Positions 50,749-59,191 of a DNA stretch of 64,000 nucleotides are shown here, in pieces. The notes below the pieces were generated by a model. The model saw nothing but the letters and a program-made list of their open reading frames with translations. It had not been told where the DNA came from and did no database searches. The translations under genes and the position numbers were made by a program. The DNA is from Streptomyces sp. NBC_01244 (GTDB lineage: Bacteria; Actinomycetota; Actinomycetes; Streptomycetales; Streptomycetaceae). The number at the start of each line of letters is the position of its first letter. Positions within the stretch are counted from its first letter, which is position 1. The stretch covers positions 8,494,001 to 8,558,000 of the forward strand of contig NZ_CP108488.1 in NCBI RefSeq assembly GCF_035987325.1, written 5' to 3'.

Positions 50749-52527
50749 ATGGAGAACGCAACGCTTTGCGCGTTGATGCAGCAGACCATCTCCGAGCACG
50801 GAGACGCGGTGGCGCTGCGGGACGCCGACAGCCAGTCGGTGCTGACCTGGCGCGAGTACGGGAAACGCGTCGAGAGCGTGGCGCGCGGCCTCGCCTCCCA
50901 TGGGGTCGAGCGTGGCGACACGGTGGCGCTGATGCTCACCAACCGGCCCGAGTTCCACATCGTCGACGCGGCCGTCATGCACCTGGGCGCCATCCCCTAC
51001 TCGATCTACAACACCAGCAGCACGGAGCAGATCGCCTACCTGTTCTCCAACGCGGGCAACAGGCTCGTGGTGTGCGAGGAACAGTTCCTGACGGCGGTCC
51101 GGACAGCTGCCGAAGGCTCTTCCGTCGACACGATCGTGTGCGTCGACACGGCGGGCCGCGACCTCGACCCGGTCCTGTCGCTGGCCGACCTCGAGACCGC
51201 CGGCACCGCAGACTTCGACTTCCATGCCGCCTGGAAAAGTGTGTCCCCCAAGGACGTGCTCACCCTGATCTACACATCGGGAACCACTGGACCGCCCAAG
51301 GGGGTGGAGCTGACCCACGCCAACCTCACCTATGTGCTGACCCGGCTGCCCATGGTCCTCGGGGATTCCACCGGCGGCCGTGTGGTCTCCTATCTGCCGG
51401 ATGCGCACATCGTCAACCGGTTCAGCGCCCACTACGCGCCCATGGTGTTCCACTCCACCACGGTCACCCTCAACGAGCCCAGGCGCCTGCCGGAGGTCCT
51501 GCGGCAGGTGCGCCCGACCGACTTCGTCGGCGTACCGATGCTGTGGTACCGCTTCATAGCGTCGATCCAAACCGGCCTGGACCAGCAGTCGGGGCTCAAG
51601 GGTGCGCTCGCCCGCTGGGCCATGCGTACGGGCAAGGCCAAGGCGCGGGCCACCTTGACGGGGCGCCGGCGCCCCACATGGTCCCGGCTTCCGGAGCTGG
51701 TCGCGGATCGCCTCGTGCTGGCCAGGATCCGGGGGCAGATCGGCCTGGACCAGGCCGGCAGCGTCGTCACCGGTTCCGCCCCGCTGGATCAGGACGCGAT
51801 GGTCTTCCTGTTCGCGCTGGGCCTGCCGATCAGCGAGGCCTGGGGCCTGTCCGAAACCACCGGTGTCACCACCCTCAACACCGCGTCGAAGCCGCGACTC
51901 GGCACCGTCGGAACTCCCCTGCCCGGTACGGAAGTCCGGGTGGCCGAGGACGGCGAACTCCTCGTCCGTAGTGCAGCGCTCATGAAGGGGTACCGCGGCG
52001 ACCCTGCCAAGACGGCCGACACCATCGACTGCGACGGCTGGATCCACACCGGGGACGTCGGCCGCATCGACGCCGACGGCTACGTGACCATCGTCGACCG
52101 CAAGAAGGAGCTGATCATCAACGCCTCGGGCAAGAACATGTCGCCCGCCAACATCGAGAACGCCCTGCAGACCGCCTGTCCCCTCGTCTCGACCGCCATC
52201 GCGATAGGCGACCGCCGCCCCCATGTCAGCGCGCTGTTCACCCTCGACGCGGAAGCCACCCAGGCCTTCGCCGCTCAGCGGGGCCTGGCCGATACGTCGA
52301 TTGCAGCACTGGCGGTGTCCCCGATCGTCAAGGCCGCCGTACAGCAGGGCGTTGACGCTGCCAACGCCCGCCTCTCCCGAGTTGAGCACGTCCGCTCGTG
52401 GATCATCCTGCCCCAGACCTGGGAGCCGGGGGGCGACGAACTGACCCCCACCCTGAAGCTCAGACGCCGCTTCATCACCACCAAGTACGCCGACGAAATC
52501 GAGAAGCTCTACACGGCGGTTGGTTAG
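50749..52527 (+). CDS. AMP-forming acyl-CoA synthetase (long-chain FadD15-like)
   Basis: 592 residues from ATG 50749, which has GGAGG 7 nt upstream; ATG 50728 in the same frame overlaps the previous stop and would add 7 residues. ATP/AMP signature YTSGTTGPPKGVELTH near residue 175, GLSETTGVTTL, and GWIHTGDVGRIDADGYVTIVDRKKELIINASGKNMSPANIE. The final gene of the operon, it should activate a carboxylic acid product, feeding it to CoA-dependent breakdown. Confidence 0.9.
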   Translation: MENATLCALMQQTISEHGDAVALRDADSQSVLTWREYGKRVESVARGLASHGVERGDTVALMLTNRPEFHIVDAAVMHLGAIPYSIYNTSSTEQIAYLFSNAGNRLVVCEEQFLTAVRTAAEGSSVDTIVCVDTAGRDLDPVLSLADLETAGTADFDFHAAWKSVSPKDVLTLIYTSGTTGPPKGVELTHANLTYVLTRLPMVLGDSTGGRVVSYLPDAHIVNRFSAHYAPMVFHSTTVTLNEPRRLPEVLRQVRPTDFVGVPMLWYRFIASIQTGLDQQSGLKGALARWAMRTGKAKARATLTGRRRPTWSRLPELVADRLVLARIRGQIGLDQAGSVVTGSAPLDQDAMVFLFALGLPISEAWGLSETTGVTTLNTASKPRLGTVGTPLPGTEVRVAEDGELLVRSAALMKGYRGDPAKTADTIDCDGWIHTGDVGRIDADGYVTIVDRKKELIINASGKNMSPANIENALQTACPLVSTAIAIGDRRPHVSALFTLDAEATQAFAAQRGLADTSIAALAVSPIVKAAVQQGVDAANARLSRVEHVRSWIILPQTWEPGGDELTPTLKLRRRFITTKYADEIEKLYTAVG

Positions 52528-52607
52528 GGGTCGTTGCTCGGAGGACGTTGGCTGCGAGCCCGCGGGGCCCTTTCGGCATGCCGTTGCCGACCTCTGCTGG
52601 CCGAGCG

Positions 52608-53375
52608 TCAGGCGTACGGGTCGAAGGGGATTCCGGCCGGGCTCGTGTAGTCGAGAGCCCACTGGAAGTCGCCGTCGTCGATCTTGAAGGTGGCCGAGCC
52701 GAAGTCTGCGCTGCTGAGCTTGTCGCGGTAGCCGGCCGGGTAACCGTCCCAGCCGACGAGCCGCGGGTAGAACCAGTTGCCCGTGGCGTTCTCCGCCGGC
52801 TCATCGCTGCTGTTGGCGAAGCGGAAGCAGTGGCTGGAGGCGCCGTCCTTGTGGTAAACGATCTTCGGGTGAGTGCCGTCGAAGCGGATGTCCGACCGGG
52901 CGAGTGTCTGGTAGGTGTTGTGCTGGGACACCGACACGTACTGGACCTGGTTGTTGTTGATCCACACGATGACGTGTTCCCAGTCGTGGGTGTGCCCGAG
53001 GGCCGCCGGACCGAGCGTGATCTGGTCCTTCTCGAAGTAGCTGGCGTACATGACCGCGCACCAGCCGTTGTTGCACTTCTCGCGCGAGTAGGTGTTGGCG
53101 TTGTTCAGCTGGGCGGGGTCGTGGCATTTGCCGTTGACGTCGCCGCCGAGTTTCAGGCCGGGGTTGATGGTGCCTTCGGCGCCGATGGCGGCGGTGGCGT
53201 AGCAGCCGTCACGGTCGTAGTCGTAGGCGGGGGAGAAGGTCTGCTCCAGGCCGCCCGCGTTCTGCGGCAGCAGGGTCAGGACGTTCGCGTGGGCGGACCC
53301 GGGGATCGCGACGACGAGCGTCATCGCGCCGAGCCCGCCGAGAAGAACGTTCACGAGGGATCTCGACTTGCGCAT
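52608..53375 (-). CDS. Secreted NPP1/NLP (necrosis-inducing-like) protein
   Basis: 255 residues from ATG 53375 with AAGGAG upstream. Signal peptide (residues 1-30, ending AHA), then an NLP domain with the heptapeptide GHTHDWEHVIVW (canonical GHRHDWE; here Thr replaces Arg) and two Cys pairs. NLPs of microbes lyse plant membranes or bind sphingolipids; bacterial versions are less studied. It is 26 nt downstream of the chitinase gene and likely in the same operon. Confidence 0.87.
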   Translation of the reverse strand: MRKSRSLVNVLLGGLGAMTLVVAIPGSAHANVLTLLPQNAGGLEQTFSPAYDYDRDGCYATAAIGAEGTINPGLKLGGDVNGKCHDPAQLNNANTYSREKCNNGWCAVMYASYFEKDQITLGPAALGHTHDWEHVIVWINNNQVQYVSVSQHNTYQTLARSDIRFDGTHPKIVYHKDGASSHCFRFANSSDEPAENATGNWFYPRLVGWDGYPAGYRDKLSSADFGSATFKIDDGDFQWALDYTSPAGIPFDPYA

Positions 53376-53401
53376 GGGGGCTCCTTGTCGTGCGGCCGGC
53401 G

Positions 53402-54517
53402 TCAGCAGTACAGGTTGTTGCCCGGCGTGACGCCGAGGATCGAGGTGAAGCGGTTGTAGGCGTCCACGCGGCTCTGCACCTGCGCCGGGTTCTTGCCGTC
53501 GCACTCCAGGGAGCCGTTGATGGAGCGGATGGTCTGGCCGAAGCCGGCCTGGTTGACCATGGCGTTGTGCGGGGTCATGGTGCCGGGGCCGGTCTGGGTG
53601 TTCCAGTACCACAGGCCGGTCTTCCAGGCGACGGAGGCGTCGTTCTGCACCAGCCACGGGTTGCCCAGCAGGTCCAGGCCGAGCGCGTCGCCCGCGGCCT
53701 TGTAGTTGAAGTTCCAGGACAGCTGGATGGGGCCGCGTCCGTAGTAGGCGGCCTGGCCGGCCGGGCAGCCGTACCATTGGCTCCAGTCGCAGTAGTGCGG
53801 GTAGTTGGCGGTGTTCTGCTCGACGATGTGGACGAGACCGCCGGTCTCGTGGTTGGCGTTGGCGAGGAATGCGGCGGCTTCCTGCTTCTTCACCGTGTCG
53901 CTGCCGGTGCCGGCGAAGCCGGGATAGGCGCTGAGCGCGGCGGTGAGGCCGCTGTACGTGTAGAACGAATTCCGGGTCGGGAACATCTGGTTGAACTGGG
54001 CCTCGGTGACGACGAATCCGGACGGGGTGCCACCGCCGCCGCTCGCGGGCGCGCTCCACTTCTGGTTCGCGCCGCCGGAGCAGGTCCAGATCTGCAGCCG
54101 GGTGCCGTTGGAACTGTTGCCGTCCCGGACGTCCAAGCACTTGTTCGCCGCCGGGTTGACGATGTCGTTCGCGCCGCTGACGATCCACTGCTGATTGGTG
54201 CTGCCGGAGCAGTCCCACAGCTGGACCGCGGCGCCGTCCGCGGTGCCGCGGTCGACGACGTCCAGGCACTTGCCGAGCGCACGCAGGGTGCCGTCACCCT
54301 GGTTGGACCAGATCTGGGCTCCTGTCCCGTTGCAGACGTAGAGCTGTACGGCGGTGCCGTTGGCGCTGCCGGCGCCCGCGACGTCGACGCACTTGCCGGC
54401 GAGCCCGGTGATCGCGCCGTTGGCGGCCTGGGCGGGCGTCACGGTGAACAGGGCCGTGAGGACCGCGGAGAGGGCGGCGAAGACCGCGAACCGGCCGAGG
54501 AATGGGGGTCTGTTCAT
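53402..54517 (-). CDS. Secreted GH19 chitinase with ricin-type lectin domain
   Basis: 371 residues from ATG 54517. Signal peptide (1-32), then a ricin-B beta-trefoil (residues ~33-165 with three QxW-type repeats such as IWSNQGDG, NQQWIV, NQKWSAP), a short Gly linker, and a GH19 domain beginning FVVTEAQFNQMFPTRNSFYTYSGL. The catalytic Glu lies in ANANHETGGLVHIVEQN; AYYGRGPIQLSWNFNYKAAG is a GH19 signature. It should cleave chitin outside the cell, and the lectin may target sugars. GH19 with lectin replaces the usual chitin-binding module. Confidence 0.92.
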   Translation of the reverse strand: MNRPPFLGRFAVFAALSAVLTALFTVTPAQAANGAITGLAGKCVDVAGAGSANGTAVQLYVCNGTGAQIWSNQGDGTLRALGKCLDVVDRGTADGAAVQLWDCSGSTNQQWIVSGANDIVNPAANKCLDVRDGNSSNGTRLQIWTCSGGANQKWSAPASGGGGTPSGFVVTEAQFNQMFPTRNSFYTYSGLTAALSAYPGFAGTGSDTVKKQEAAAFLANANHETGGLVHIVEQNTANYPHYCDWSQWYGCPAGQAAYYGRGPIQLSWNFNYKAAGDALGLDLLGNPWLVQNDASVAWKTGLWYWNTQTGPGTMTPHNAMVNQAGFGQTIRSINGSLECDGKNPAQVQSRVDAYNRFTSILGVTPGNNLYC

Positions 54518-54550
54518 GGTTGAGGACGCTCCTTGGGTGTGGGGGTGGAG

Positions 54551-54579
54551 CGGCCGTCCCTTGGGCGCGGGGACGGCCG
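54551..54579 (-). terminator. Hairpin between beta-helix and chitinase genes
   Basis: CGGCCGTCCC (54551-54560) pairs with GGGACGGCCG (54570-54579), loop 9 nt. It follows the beta-helix gene stop (54598) and precedes the chitinase start, and could be a terminator for the former. Confidence 0.6.
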
Positions 54580-54597
54580 TCGGCGGTGTCGGCGTAC

Positions 54598-56811
54598 TTA
54601 GGGGTAGCTGGTCAGATTGGCCATGTTGGTCGCGGAGTTGGACGGGCCGCCCGCACCGTTGACGACGTGCCGGATGGTGCCCACTCCGCCGAGGGAGACC
54701 GTCACCATGCTGGTGAACCGCACATTGGGGTTGTTCGGCGCCTCGATGGCCCGCTCGGCGGCCACACTCGGATTGACGTTGAAGTAGCAGTAGCTGCCGA
54801 GTCCGTAGGCCTGGTGGCTGGTGACGGAGTCGGCGACCTTGTAGGCGGCGTAGCCCTGCGTGGAACCGTTCATCCACGCCGCCTGGTTCGGCGGGTCGTA
54901 GGGCATCTCGTTCTGGTAGAAGTACGTCCGGCCGCCGTTGCCGTTCCAGATCGTCTGGTGCTTCTGGTAGTGCTCGACGAACAGGCCGTATGCGGTGACG
55001 TTGTCACCGTTGACGATCAGGCCGGTGTCCCCGGTGTTGGTGTTCCAGCCGACTCCGCTGCCGTGGTCGGCGCGCCAGATCCACGTGTGGTCGGCGATGA
55101 CGTTGTCGCTGTTGATCACCAGGCTGGTGGTCGCCTTGCCCACAGCGGCGCCGCCCACGCGGAAGTACACGTCGTGCAGGGACGTCGGGTTCGCGGTGTG
55201 GGACGCGGACGAGGCCGTCGGGCCGACCTCCATCAGGGTGGGCGAGTTGGTGGTGCCCGCGTCGAAGAGGACGCCCGCGACCTTCACGACGTCGACGTCG
55301 GCCACCTTCATCGCGGTGATGCCGTTGTCCGGGATGAAGGTGGCGAGGCCCAGACCGAGGACGACGGTGTTCGCGCGGTTCACCTGGAGCGTCTGGTTGA
55401 GGTGGTAGACACCTGGGGTGACCAGGAGGTTCTTGCCCGCCGCCAGCGCTGCGTTGATGTCCGCCGCGGTCGCACCCGGCTTCACGACGTAGAAGCTGTC
55501 GAGAGACAGCGAGGTGCCGGACGGGGATCCGTTCGCCCAGCTGGTCCCGGTGGAGTTGGACCGCACGGACGGCACGAAGACTTGGTAGGCGCCGCTGCCG
55601 TCGACATAGAGGGACGGCTTCTCCCGGCTGACCGGGGTCTGCCCGACCGTGGTGTACGGCCGGCTGGGGAAGCTGGTGGCCGGGACGCCCTGGCTGCCGA
55701 CGAAGACCATGTTCCAGTTGGAGCCGGTCCAGCTGCCGAGCTGGGAGTTGCGGGTCAGCCACTGCTGCTGGGTGCCTGAGTTGACCTGCCCGTCGATCTT
55801 GATGTCGGCGAGGAGGCCGCCGCTGGACCAGCCGTTGTCGTCAAGGGCGATGTTGCCGCGCACGTGCATGCGGCGGTACGAGGCGGCCTGCGAGACCGCC
55901 CAACGGTCGGTGCCACCGGTCGGGTTGACGGACAGGTTCTCGGCGCCACGCCAGAAGTTCTGCGTCGCGTTGCCCTGGAACCAGTCGGCCTCGGCGTGCA
56001 CCGCGCCGTTGATGGTGACCGCGTCCGGGGTCATGCCGAGACCTGCGACCTGGGTGTAGAAGCCGACGTTGACGTCGGCGTTGTAGGAACCCGGCTTGAA
56101 CAGGAGGGCGTAGCGCTGGGAGCCGAACTGGTTCGTCTCCTGCTGCTGGAAGACCGAGCTCAGCCTGCTCTGGATCGTCGAGGACGACATGGACGGGTCG
56201 AAGACGACGACGTTCGGGCCGAGGTCAGGATTCGTGCCGGACTGGGTCACGGGGACCACCTGGAAGCGCTGGGCGGCGCTGCCGTTGCAGGCGTACTGCA
56301 CGAACTGGACGCTGTCGGCGGTCGAGGCGCCGGGGTCGTCCAGGCACTTGCCGCTGTTGCGATTGACGAAGTGGTAGGCGCCTCCGCCCTCGTCGACCGG
56401 CAGCCACTGCTGGTTGGCTCCGCCGCCGTAGATCCACAGGTGGACAGGAGCGTTGTCAGCCGTGGACACCTCGGCGACGTCCACGACCTGGCTGGTGTTG
56501 TTGCCATTGTTGATGCGGACGTAGCCGTCGCTGGTGGCGTTGAAGCTCCACTGCTGGGCCGCCGAACTGTTGCACGCGTACTGCTGCACGACGGTGCCGT
56601 TGGCGGTGGCAGCCGACCTGGCGTCGAGGCATCTGCCACTCGCGGCGTTCATGACGGTGGCGAAGCCGGCGGGCAGAGCCTCCGCCGCGCTGGCCGCCGC
56701 GTTCGCGGACGTGGGTGCGGAGGCGAGCACGGAGGCGACGGTTGCGGTGACCAGCGCGGCGGCTGTGGACCTGCGGCGGCGATTGAGCGCGGTGCGTAAG
56801 TAGATGAACAC
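54598..56811 (-). CDS. Secreted ricin-lectin / right-handed beta-helix protein (glucanase-like)
   Basis: 737 residues from GTG 56811, chosen because GGAG lies 5 nt upstream; GTG 56835 is weaker. Signal peptide to ~residue 40 (AAALVTATVASVLASAPTSANA), ricin-B lectin to ~190 (CLDARSAATANGT, QQWLPVDEG), then a large beta-helix with repeats such as LLVTPGVYHLNQTLQVNRANTVVLGLGLATFIPDNGITAMKV. Related Streptomyces proteins are annotated as adenylyl-cyclase-like or GH55-like glucan hydrolases. A fungal-wall beta-1,3-glucan target is plausible with the chitinase nearby but unproven. Confidence 0.82.
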   Translation of the reverse strand: MFIYLRTALNRRRRSTAAALVTATVASVLASAPTSANAAASAAEALPAGFATVMNAASGRCLDARSAATANGTVVQQYACNSSAAQQWSFNATSDGYVRINNGNNTSQVVDVAEVSTADNAPVHLWIYGGGANQQWLPVDEGGGAYHFVNRNSGKCLDDPGASTADSVQFVQYACNGSAAQRFQVVPVTQSGTNPDLGPNVVVFDPSMSSSTIQSRLSSVFQQQETNQFGSQRYALLFKPGSYNADVNVGFYTQVAGLGMTPDAVTINGAVHAEADWFQGNATQNFWRGAENLSVNPTGGTDRWAVSQAASYRRMHVRGNIALDDNGWSSGGLLADIKIDGQVNSGTQQQWLTRNSQLGSWTGSNWNMVFVGSQGVPATSFPSRPYTTVGQTPVSREKPSLYVDGSGAYQVFVPSVRSNSTGTSWANGSPSGTSLSLDSFYVVKPGATAADINAALAAGKNLLVTPGVYHLNQTLQVNRANTVVLGLGLATFIPDNGITAMKVADVDVVKVAGVLFDAGTTNSPTLMEVGPTASSASHTANPTSLHDVYFRVGGAAVGKATTSLVINSDNVIADHTWIWRADHGSGVGWNTNTGDTGLIVNGDNVTAYGLFVEHYQKHQTIWNGNGGRTYFYQNEMPYDPPNQAAWMNGSTQGYAAYKVADSVTSHQAYGLGSYCYFNVNPSVAAERAIEAPNNPNVRFTSMVTVSLGGVGTIRHVVNGAGGPSNSATNMANLTSYP

Positions 56812-56930
56812 GGATTCTCCGGTCTGGGCATGCACGCAGAGGGCCCCTTCGTGGGGGGATGGCCAACGAGGCTGCGTTCACCTCATGAACAGTGGGTGCG
56901 CCTCACGGTGCGACGCTGAGCCGTGAACCT

Positions 56931-56946
56931 AAAGGTCTGGACCAGT
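56931..56946 (-). promoter_or_regulatory. DasR-like (dre) site
   Basis: AAAGGTCTGGACCAGT matches the DasR element ACTGGTCTAGACCAGT at 13 of 16 positions and keeps the GGTCT/GGACC core. It lies about 120 bp upstream of the beta-helix gene. DasR controls chitin/GlcNAc genes in Streptomyces, so this supports a chitin or fungal-wall role. Confidence 0.6.
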
Positions 56947-57015
56947 TTCGTCAAGTAGTGAAGTAAGTAATGAAGAAAGCGAGTTACTGCTTTCGGCCAG
57001 GCCCCTCGCTGGGAC

Positions 57016-57055
57016 GCCCGGCCTGGAGAGTGGTATCCCACTCTCCAGGCCGGGC
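57016..57055. terminator. Perfect 18-bp terminator hairpin
   Basis: Arms 57016-57033 and 57038-57055 (GCCCGGCCTGGAGAGTGG and its complement) are perfect, loop TATC. It follows the AttH-like gene stop at 57065 on the minus strand. Confidence 0.88.
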
Positions 57056-57064
57056 GATTTCAGG

Positions 57065-58204
57065 TCAGGACGGCTGCGGCGGATTGATCTCGGTGTACCC
57101 GACGCCCGTCACGGGCGAGCCGCCGATCTCGCCGCTCACGCTGACGGAGCCCTCCCAGTAGGCGACGCCCACGGTGGACAGGAGGTCGAGTTCCTGGTCG
57201 ACCAGGTTCGGCGTGATGGTCAAGCGACCGCCGGGCACGTTCACTTTCCAGCCGGAGCCGTATGTGATGCCTGTCGTCGGGCTGGTCCAGGAGCCCGTGG
57301 CCGTCTCACTCACCCTCGAGGGATTCAGGTTCGTGGTCCGGCCGCTCCGGTCGACCAGGGTTCCGAGGGTTTCGACGATCGCCCCGGACCTGTCGCGGAC
57401 GAAGTACAGCATGTACTGCTTGCCGTTGGTCAGCTGAATGCTGAACCAGTCCCACCCGGCGCCGGTGGAGAAATCGAACGCGCCCCACTGGTGATCCGAC
57501 CACGACAGTCCGGTGACCTTCACCGGAACTCCGTGGTCGATGATCGTCCCAGTGGCATTCAGGGACGTCCACGAGTAGTACTTGGACGTGCCCAGAGGCC
57601 CGTACGGGATGGTGCCGTGGTCACCGTGCAGTGCGGCCGGCTTCGTGGTCTGCAGCTGAAGATCCAGCTCGTATTCCGGCAGGGCGGCATGCAGCTTCGC
57701 CTTGCCGGATCCGCCGGCCATGGTCCAGTCGCCGGTGTGCAGCGCGAATTCGGCAGGCGTGTCAGGCACTGGATACGAGTCCGGCGTCGCCTCGTACTGG
57801 AAGGTTCCCCGGGTGAGGTCCGTGATGGCGAAGTGCCCGACGTAGACGGGCTCCGGTGCCTGGTCGAGGAATTGGAAGACCACCTGCTCGAATCCGTAGC
57901 AGTGTGGGTGCCCGTCCGCGTCGACACCGGAGAGATGTCCGACGTAGTACCACCATTCGTCCGGATCCTGGTGCGGAGCCTCGTCCCGGGGGATCCGCAC
58001 GCCGCCCCACGGGCTCTGTGTGGCCGCGGACGACGCAGGCGAAGCGTCGGGGGCGGTGACATTGGTACAGGCGTCGACACTGCCGGCGCTTGACGCTTGG
58101 GCGGCGGCGACCTGAACCGGCCCGGCCCCGGCACCCAGCAAGACCAGCGCGGCGATCGTGGACACCCAAAGCCGTGGTCTGACGAGACGAGCGCGTAGCC
58201 CCAT
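57065..58204 (-). CDS. Secreted AttH/CrtC-like lipocalin protein
   Basis: 379 residues from ATG 58204, preceded by GGAGAG with 8-nt spacing; the GTG at 58213 is too close to that site. Signal peptide (WVSTIAALVLLGAGAGPVQVAAA), then the AttH motifs DEWWYYVGHLSGVDADG and GLSWSDHQWGAFDFSTGAGWDWFSIQL. It is the second protein of this family in the window and, unlike the cytosolic one at 36550, it is secreted. Its ligand or reaction is unknown. Divergent from a TetR with a palindrome between. Confidence 0.87.
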   Translation of the reverse strand: MGLRARLVRPRLWVSTIAALVLLGAGAGPVQVAAAQASSAGSVDACTNVTAPDASPASSAATQSPWGGVRIPRDEAPHQDPDEWWYYVGHLSGVDADGHPHCYGFEQVVFQFLDQAPEPVYVGHFAITDLTRGTFQYEATPDSYPVPDTPAEFALHTGDWTMAGGSGKAKLHAALPEYELDLQLQTTKPAALHGDHGTIPYGPLGTSKYYSWTSLNATGTIIDHGVPVKVTGLSWSDHQWGAFDFSTGAGWDWFSIQLTNGKQYMLYFVRDRSGAIVETLGTLVDRSGRTTNLNPSRVSETATGSWTSPTTGITYGSGWKVNVPGGRLTITPNLVDQELDLLSTVGVAYWEGSVSVSGEIGGSPVTGVGYTEINPPQPS

Positions 58205-58243
58205 GATGGCCACTCTCCGTTTCGGTTACGTTGATCCCTTACT

Positions 58244-58258
58244 GGGAACACTGTTCCC
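58244..58258. promoter_or_regulatory. TetR operator between AttH-like and TetR genes
   Basis: Perfect 15-bp palindrome GGGAACACTGTTCCC (7-bp arms, 1-bp centre), 39 bp upstream of the AttH-like start and 88 bp upstream of the TetR start. Confidence 0.7.
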
Positions 58259-58346
58259 GCCAAGGTATTGGCGTGCCCACTTCAAGGTCAAGCCTGCCGA
58301 TTCCCCCTCGCCAAGAGGCTGTCCCCAGGGTGGCTACAGTGTTCCG

Positions 58347-59117
58347 GTGACAGGAACGCACGCGAACGAGACGGGCAATCAAGAGCAGGACTTGGCAGCC
58401 CCGGGCTCGCCGGCCTGGTGGGCGGCCCGCCAGGGCAGGGAGGAGCCGGCCCGACGCCCTCCCGTCACACTGGCCGGCATCGTCGCCGGCGCGCTTGAGC
58501 TGATCGACCGCGAGGGCCTGGCCGCGCTGAGCATGCGGAATCTGGCCGCCGAACTCCAGACGGGCACGACGACGCTCTACCGGTACGTTTCCGGTAAGGA
58601 CGAGGTGCTGGTGCTGGTCGCTGACGTGGTGCTGGGTGAGGCCCGGTTCCGTCGCCCCGTGGAGGGTCTGGGGTGGCGCCCATTCCTGGAGGAGCTGGCA
58701 CGTTCCATCCGGACCGTACTGAGCGCCCACCCGAACATCGCCGCGCTGCTCGCCACCGCGATCCCAGTGGGCCCGAATTCACTGCGGGCCAGGGAACTGG
58801 CCCTCGGCGTCCTGCGAGACCGCGGCTTCGATCGGACTCTGGCGGCCGATGTCTACACCGCGCTGGCCCACCAGGTGTTCGCCTCCGTCCTGCAGGAGAC
58901 GACCAACGACTTCCGCACCGGAGGGCTGGGCGCTTCGAAGGGCCTGACATTGCGCGACTTCTACCGCTCACTGCCGGCCGAGGAGTTCCCGCAACTCGTG
59001 GAGCTGGCCGATGCACTGACGTCGCGCACCGGCACGGAGGAGTTCGAATTCGGCCTGGGATGCCTGCTCGATGGCGTGGAGCTGCGGCTACGGCGAGCCA
59101 CCGAGCCGCAGAGCTGA
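58347..59117 (+). CDS. TetR-family regulator (paralogue of 45973)
   Basis: 256 residues from GTG 58347; a TACAGT -10-like box just upstream suggests a leaderless mRNA. HTH residues ~45-90 (VTLAGIVAGALELIDREGLAALSMRNLAAELQTGTTTLYRYVSGKDEVLVLV). The N-terminal SPAWWAARQG tract and the C-terminal DFYRSLPAEEFPQ...EEFEFGLGCLLDGVELRL are shared with the TetR at 45973. It probably represses the secreted AttH-like gene through the palindrome at 58244. Confidence 0.88.
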   Translation: MTGTHANETGNQEQDLAAPGSPAWWAARQGREEPARRPPVTLAGIVAGALELIDREGLAALSMRNLAAELQTGTTTLYRYVSGKDEVLVLVADVVLGEARFRRPVEGLGWRPFLEELARSIRTVLSAHPNIAALLATAIPVGPNSLRARELALGVLRDRGFDRTLAADVYTALAHQVFASVLQETTNDFRTGGLGASKGLTLRDFYRSLPAEEFPQLVELADALTSRTGTEEFEFGLGCLLDGVELRLRRATEPQS

Positions 59118-59145
59118 TTGCTGCCACGCGACGGACGAGCGGTTG

Positions 59146-59181
59146 GCGGGTGGGCACAGGAGGCCCGAGTCACCCACCCGC
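59146..59181. terminator. Hairpin between convergent TetR and FadB-like genes
   Basis: GCGGGTGGG (59146-59154) pairs perfectly with CCCACCCGC (59173-59181), with an 18-nt loop. Confidence 0.65.
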
Positions 59182-59191
59182 GCAACGGGGC

